This document shows positions 21,388-22,220 of a stretch of 22,220 nucleotides of DNA, in pieces. The notes under the pieces are model-generated. The model was not told the DNA's origin. It was given only the letters and a program-made list of their open reading frames with translations, and ran no database searches. This stretch comes from Bacteroidota bacterium (GTDB lineage: Bacteria; Bacteroidota; Bacteroidia; Chitinophagales; Chitinophagaceae), in assembly GCA_023391015.1 (NCBI GenBank), contig JAEWBT010000027.1, forward strand, positions 1 to 22,220. Reading direction: 5' to 3'. The first letter of the stretch is position 1; each line of letters begins with the position of its first letter. Made by a program: the position numbers and the translations under genes.

Positions 21388-21447
21388 GCAAATCGCTCAC
21401 TATTAATGTGCATTCGCAAATCAGCACATTAGCAAACCAGCAAATTA
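21388..21447 (+). repeat. GCAAAT/GCACATTA word repeat in the rplA-rplJ spacer
   Basis: GCAAATC occurs at 21388 and 21416, followed from 21423 by a run of related words (AGCACATT, AGCAAACC, AGCAAATTA). TAATGTGC (21404-21411) and GCACATTA (21424-21431) form an 8-bp hairpin with a 12-base loop. It ends just before the rplJ ATG, so in the operon mRNA it occupies the rplJ leader. Confidence 0.6.
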
Positions 21448-21450
21448 TCC

Positions 21451-21972
21451 ATGACCCCCGCTCAAAAGTCTGAAGCGATTGAACTCCTCAAGGAGAAGTT
21501 CTCTCAATATAATAATTTTTATCTCACCAACACCGAAAGCCTTACTGTGGCTCAGGTGAACCAGCTGCGCCGCATCTGCTTCTCTAAAAACGTAGAGATG
21601 AAGGTGGCTAAGAACACGCTGGTGCGCAAGGCCCTCGAGTCGCTCGATGAAGAGCGTTTTAAAGGCACTTTCGACTCGCTGCACGGCGTAACTGCCCTCT
21701 TGTTCTCCGAGAACCCGAAAGAGCCGGCCATCATCCTGTCTGAATTCCGTGGCAAAGACACCAAGCCGGCCCTGAAGGCTGCTTTCGTGGACGGCGACGT
21801 ATTCGTAGGCGATGACCAACTGACGGCGCTGAAATCGCTGAAGAGCAAGCAAGACCTCATCGGCGAAATCATCGGCCTGCTGCAATCTCCGGCGAAAAAC
21901 GTTATCTCTGGCCTCAACGCCGGCAACAAGCTGGCTGCGCTGGTCAAAGCGCTCGAAGAACGCGCAGCTTAA
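21451..21972 (+). CDS. rplJ: 50S ribosomal protein L10 (uL10)
   Basis: A 173-residue L10, base of the L7/L12 stalk. The N-terminal rRNA-binding domain contains N-F-Y-L-T-N-T-E-S-L-T-V-A-Q-V-N-Q-L-R-R and M-K-V-A-K-N-T-L-V-R-K-A-L; the C-terminal helix that carries L7/L12 dimers ends L-A-A-L-V-K-A-L-E-E-R-A-A. Length is normal. It lies 93 bases after rplA and 159 bases before rplL; both spacers hold word repeats with hairpin potential rather than the short junctions typical of such operons. Confidence 0.97.
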   Translation: MTPAQKSEAIELLKEKFSQYNNFYLTNTESLTVAQVNQLRRICFSKNVEMKVAKNTLVRKALESLDEERFKGTFDSLHGVTALLFSENPKEPAIILSEFRGKDTKPALKAAFVDGDVFVGDDQLTALKSLKSKQDLIGEIIGLLQSPAKNVISGLNAGNKLAALVKALEERAA

Positions 21973-21983
21973 TTGCGCAATTT

Positions 21984-22063
21984 CTCAATGGCTTGATGAC
22001 TCAATTTCCGGAAAAATCTTTTGCAGGCTTTCCATTGAGCAATTGAGACATTCAGCCATTGAG
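21984..22063. repeat. CTCAAT/ATTGAG inverted word repeat between rplJ and rplL
   Basis: CTCAAT at 21984 and 22000 faces ATTGAG at 22034, 22042 and 22058. CTCAATGGCT (21984-21993) is the exact complement of AGCCATTGAG (22054-22063), so the whole element can fold into a long imperfect hairpin. A TTTCCGGAAA copy (22005-22014) lies in its loop region. No T-run follows, so it is not a classical terminator. Confidence 0.65.
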
Positions 22064-22131
22064 CCATTAACATCGGCTTCCAAGCTCACTCATATTTTTC
22101 CTAACCCAAGATTTCTAAATTTCCTGCAATC

Positions 22132-22220
22132 ATGGCAGATCTGAAACAATTCGCAGAACAACTCGTTAACCTGACTGTAAAAGAAGTTAACGAACTGGCT
22201 ACTATCCTGAAAGACGAGTA
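22132..22220 (+). CDS. rplL: 50S ribosomal protein L7/L12 (bL12), N-terminus only
   Basis: The frame from the ATG at 22132 reads MADLKQFAEQLVNLTVKEVN and continues E-L-A-T-I-L-K-D-E to the right edge. This is the dimerisation domain of L7/L12, the multi-copy stalk protein that recruits translational GTPases. Position after rplJ and sequence agree. The remaining roughly 95 residues lie outside the window. Confidence 0.95.
   Translation, partial: MADLKQFAEQLVNLTVKEVNELATILKDE

Overview
The window looks like a chromosomal segment of a moderate-GC member of the Bacteroidota (Chitinophagales/Saprospirales-like; the family cannot be fixed from here). The evidence is gene content typical of the phylum (M20 dipeptidase, M1 aminopeptidase, YkuD_2-type L,D-transpeptidase, DUF5522, Bacteroidota-type L36 without zinc ligands), the near absence of Shine-Dalgarno sequences, and at least six exact TAnnTTTG promoter elements upstream of genes. 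I see no phage, transposase, CRISPR-cas, tRNA or rRNA genes.

Layout. 1-582 (minus): infA-rpmJ-rpsM, with its own promoter. 699-1172 (plus): a small AT-rich membrane protein. 1247-3573 (minus): gmhB, gmhA (heptose synthesis) and queA (queuosine). 3820-5193 (plus): M20 dipeptidase. 5302-6165 (minus): a low-complexity Gly/Ser/Tyr/Asn/Asp/Arg protein with three GHEFYGNQY repeats. 6364-8004 (plus): secreted M1 aminopeptidase. 8284-10887 and 11121-11822 (plus): mutS and cmk. 11935-13116 (minus): thiolase. 13352-14215 (plus): L,D-transpeptidase. 14310-14660 (minus): alkyltransferase-like protein. 15013-15910 (minus): trmB overlapping a DUF5522 gene. 16133-17674 (minus): acyl-CoA carboxylase carboxyltransferase. 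17917-19164 (minus): BaiN/HI0933-type flavoprotein. 19463-19954 (minus): cytidine deaminase. 20176-22220 (plus): rplK-rplA-rplJ-rplL, the last cut by the window edge.

The genes are mostly housekeeping; the unusual material lies between them. (1) The 10-bp palindrome TTTCCGGAAA occurs 23 times by eye, where about 0.02 copies are expected by chance. (2) Three arrays of the word GTCCAAT/ATTGGAC alternate with small spacers that are each a different perfect or near-perfect hairpin; they lie beside mutS, trmB and the flavoprotein gene. (3) Further families of the same design (a constant word plus a variable mini-hairpin) occur at 14746-14974, 254-305 and 19310-19397. (4) CTCAAT/ATTGAG and GCAAAT/GCACATTA word repeats sit inside the rplA-rplJ-rplL spacers and upstream of the carboxylase gene. 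Together these suggest an interspersed hairpin-repeat system, which I regard as the most novel content, along with the FUS-like low-complexity protein.
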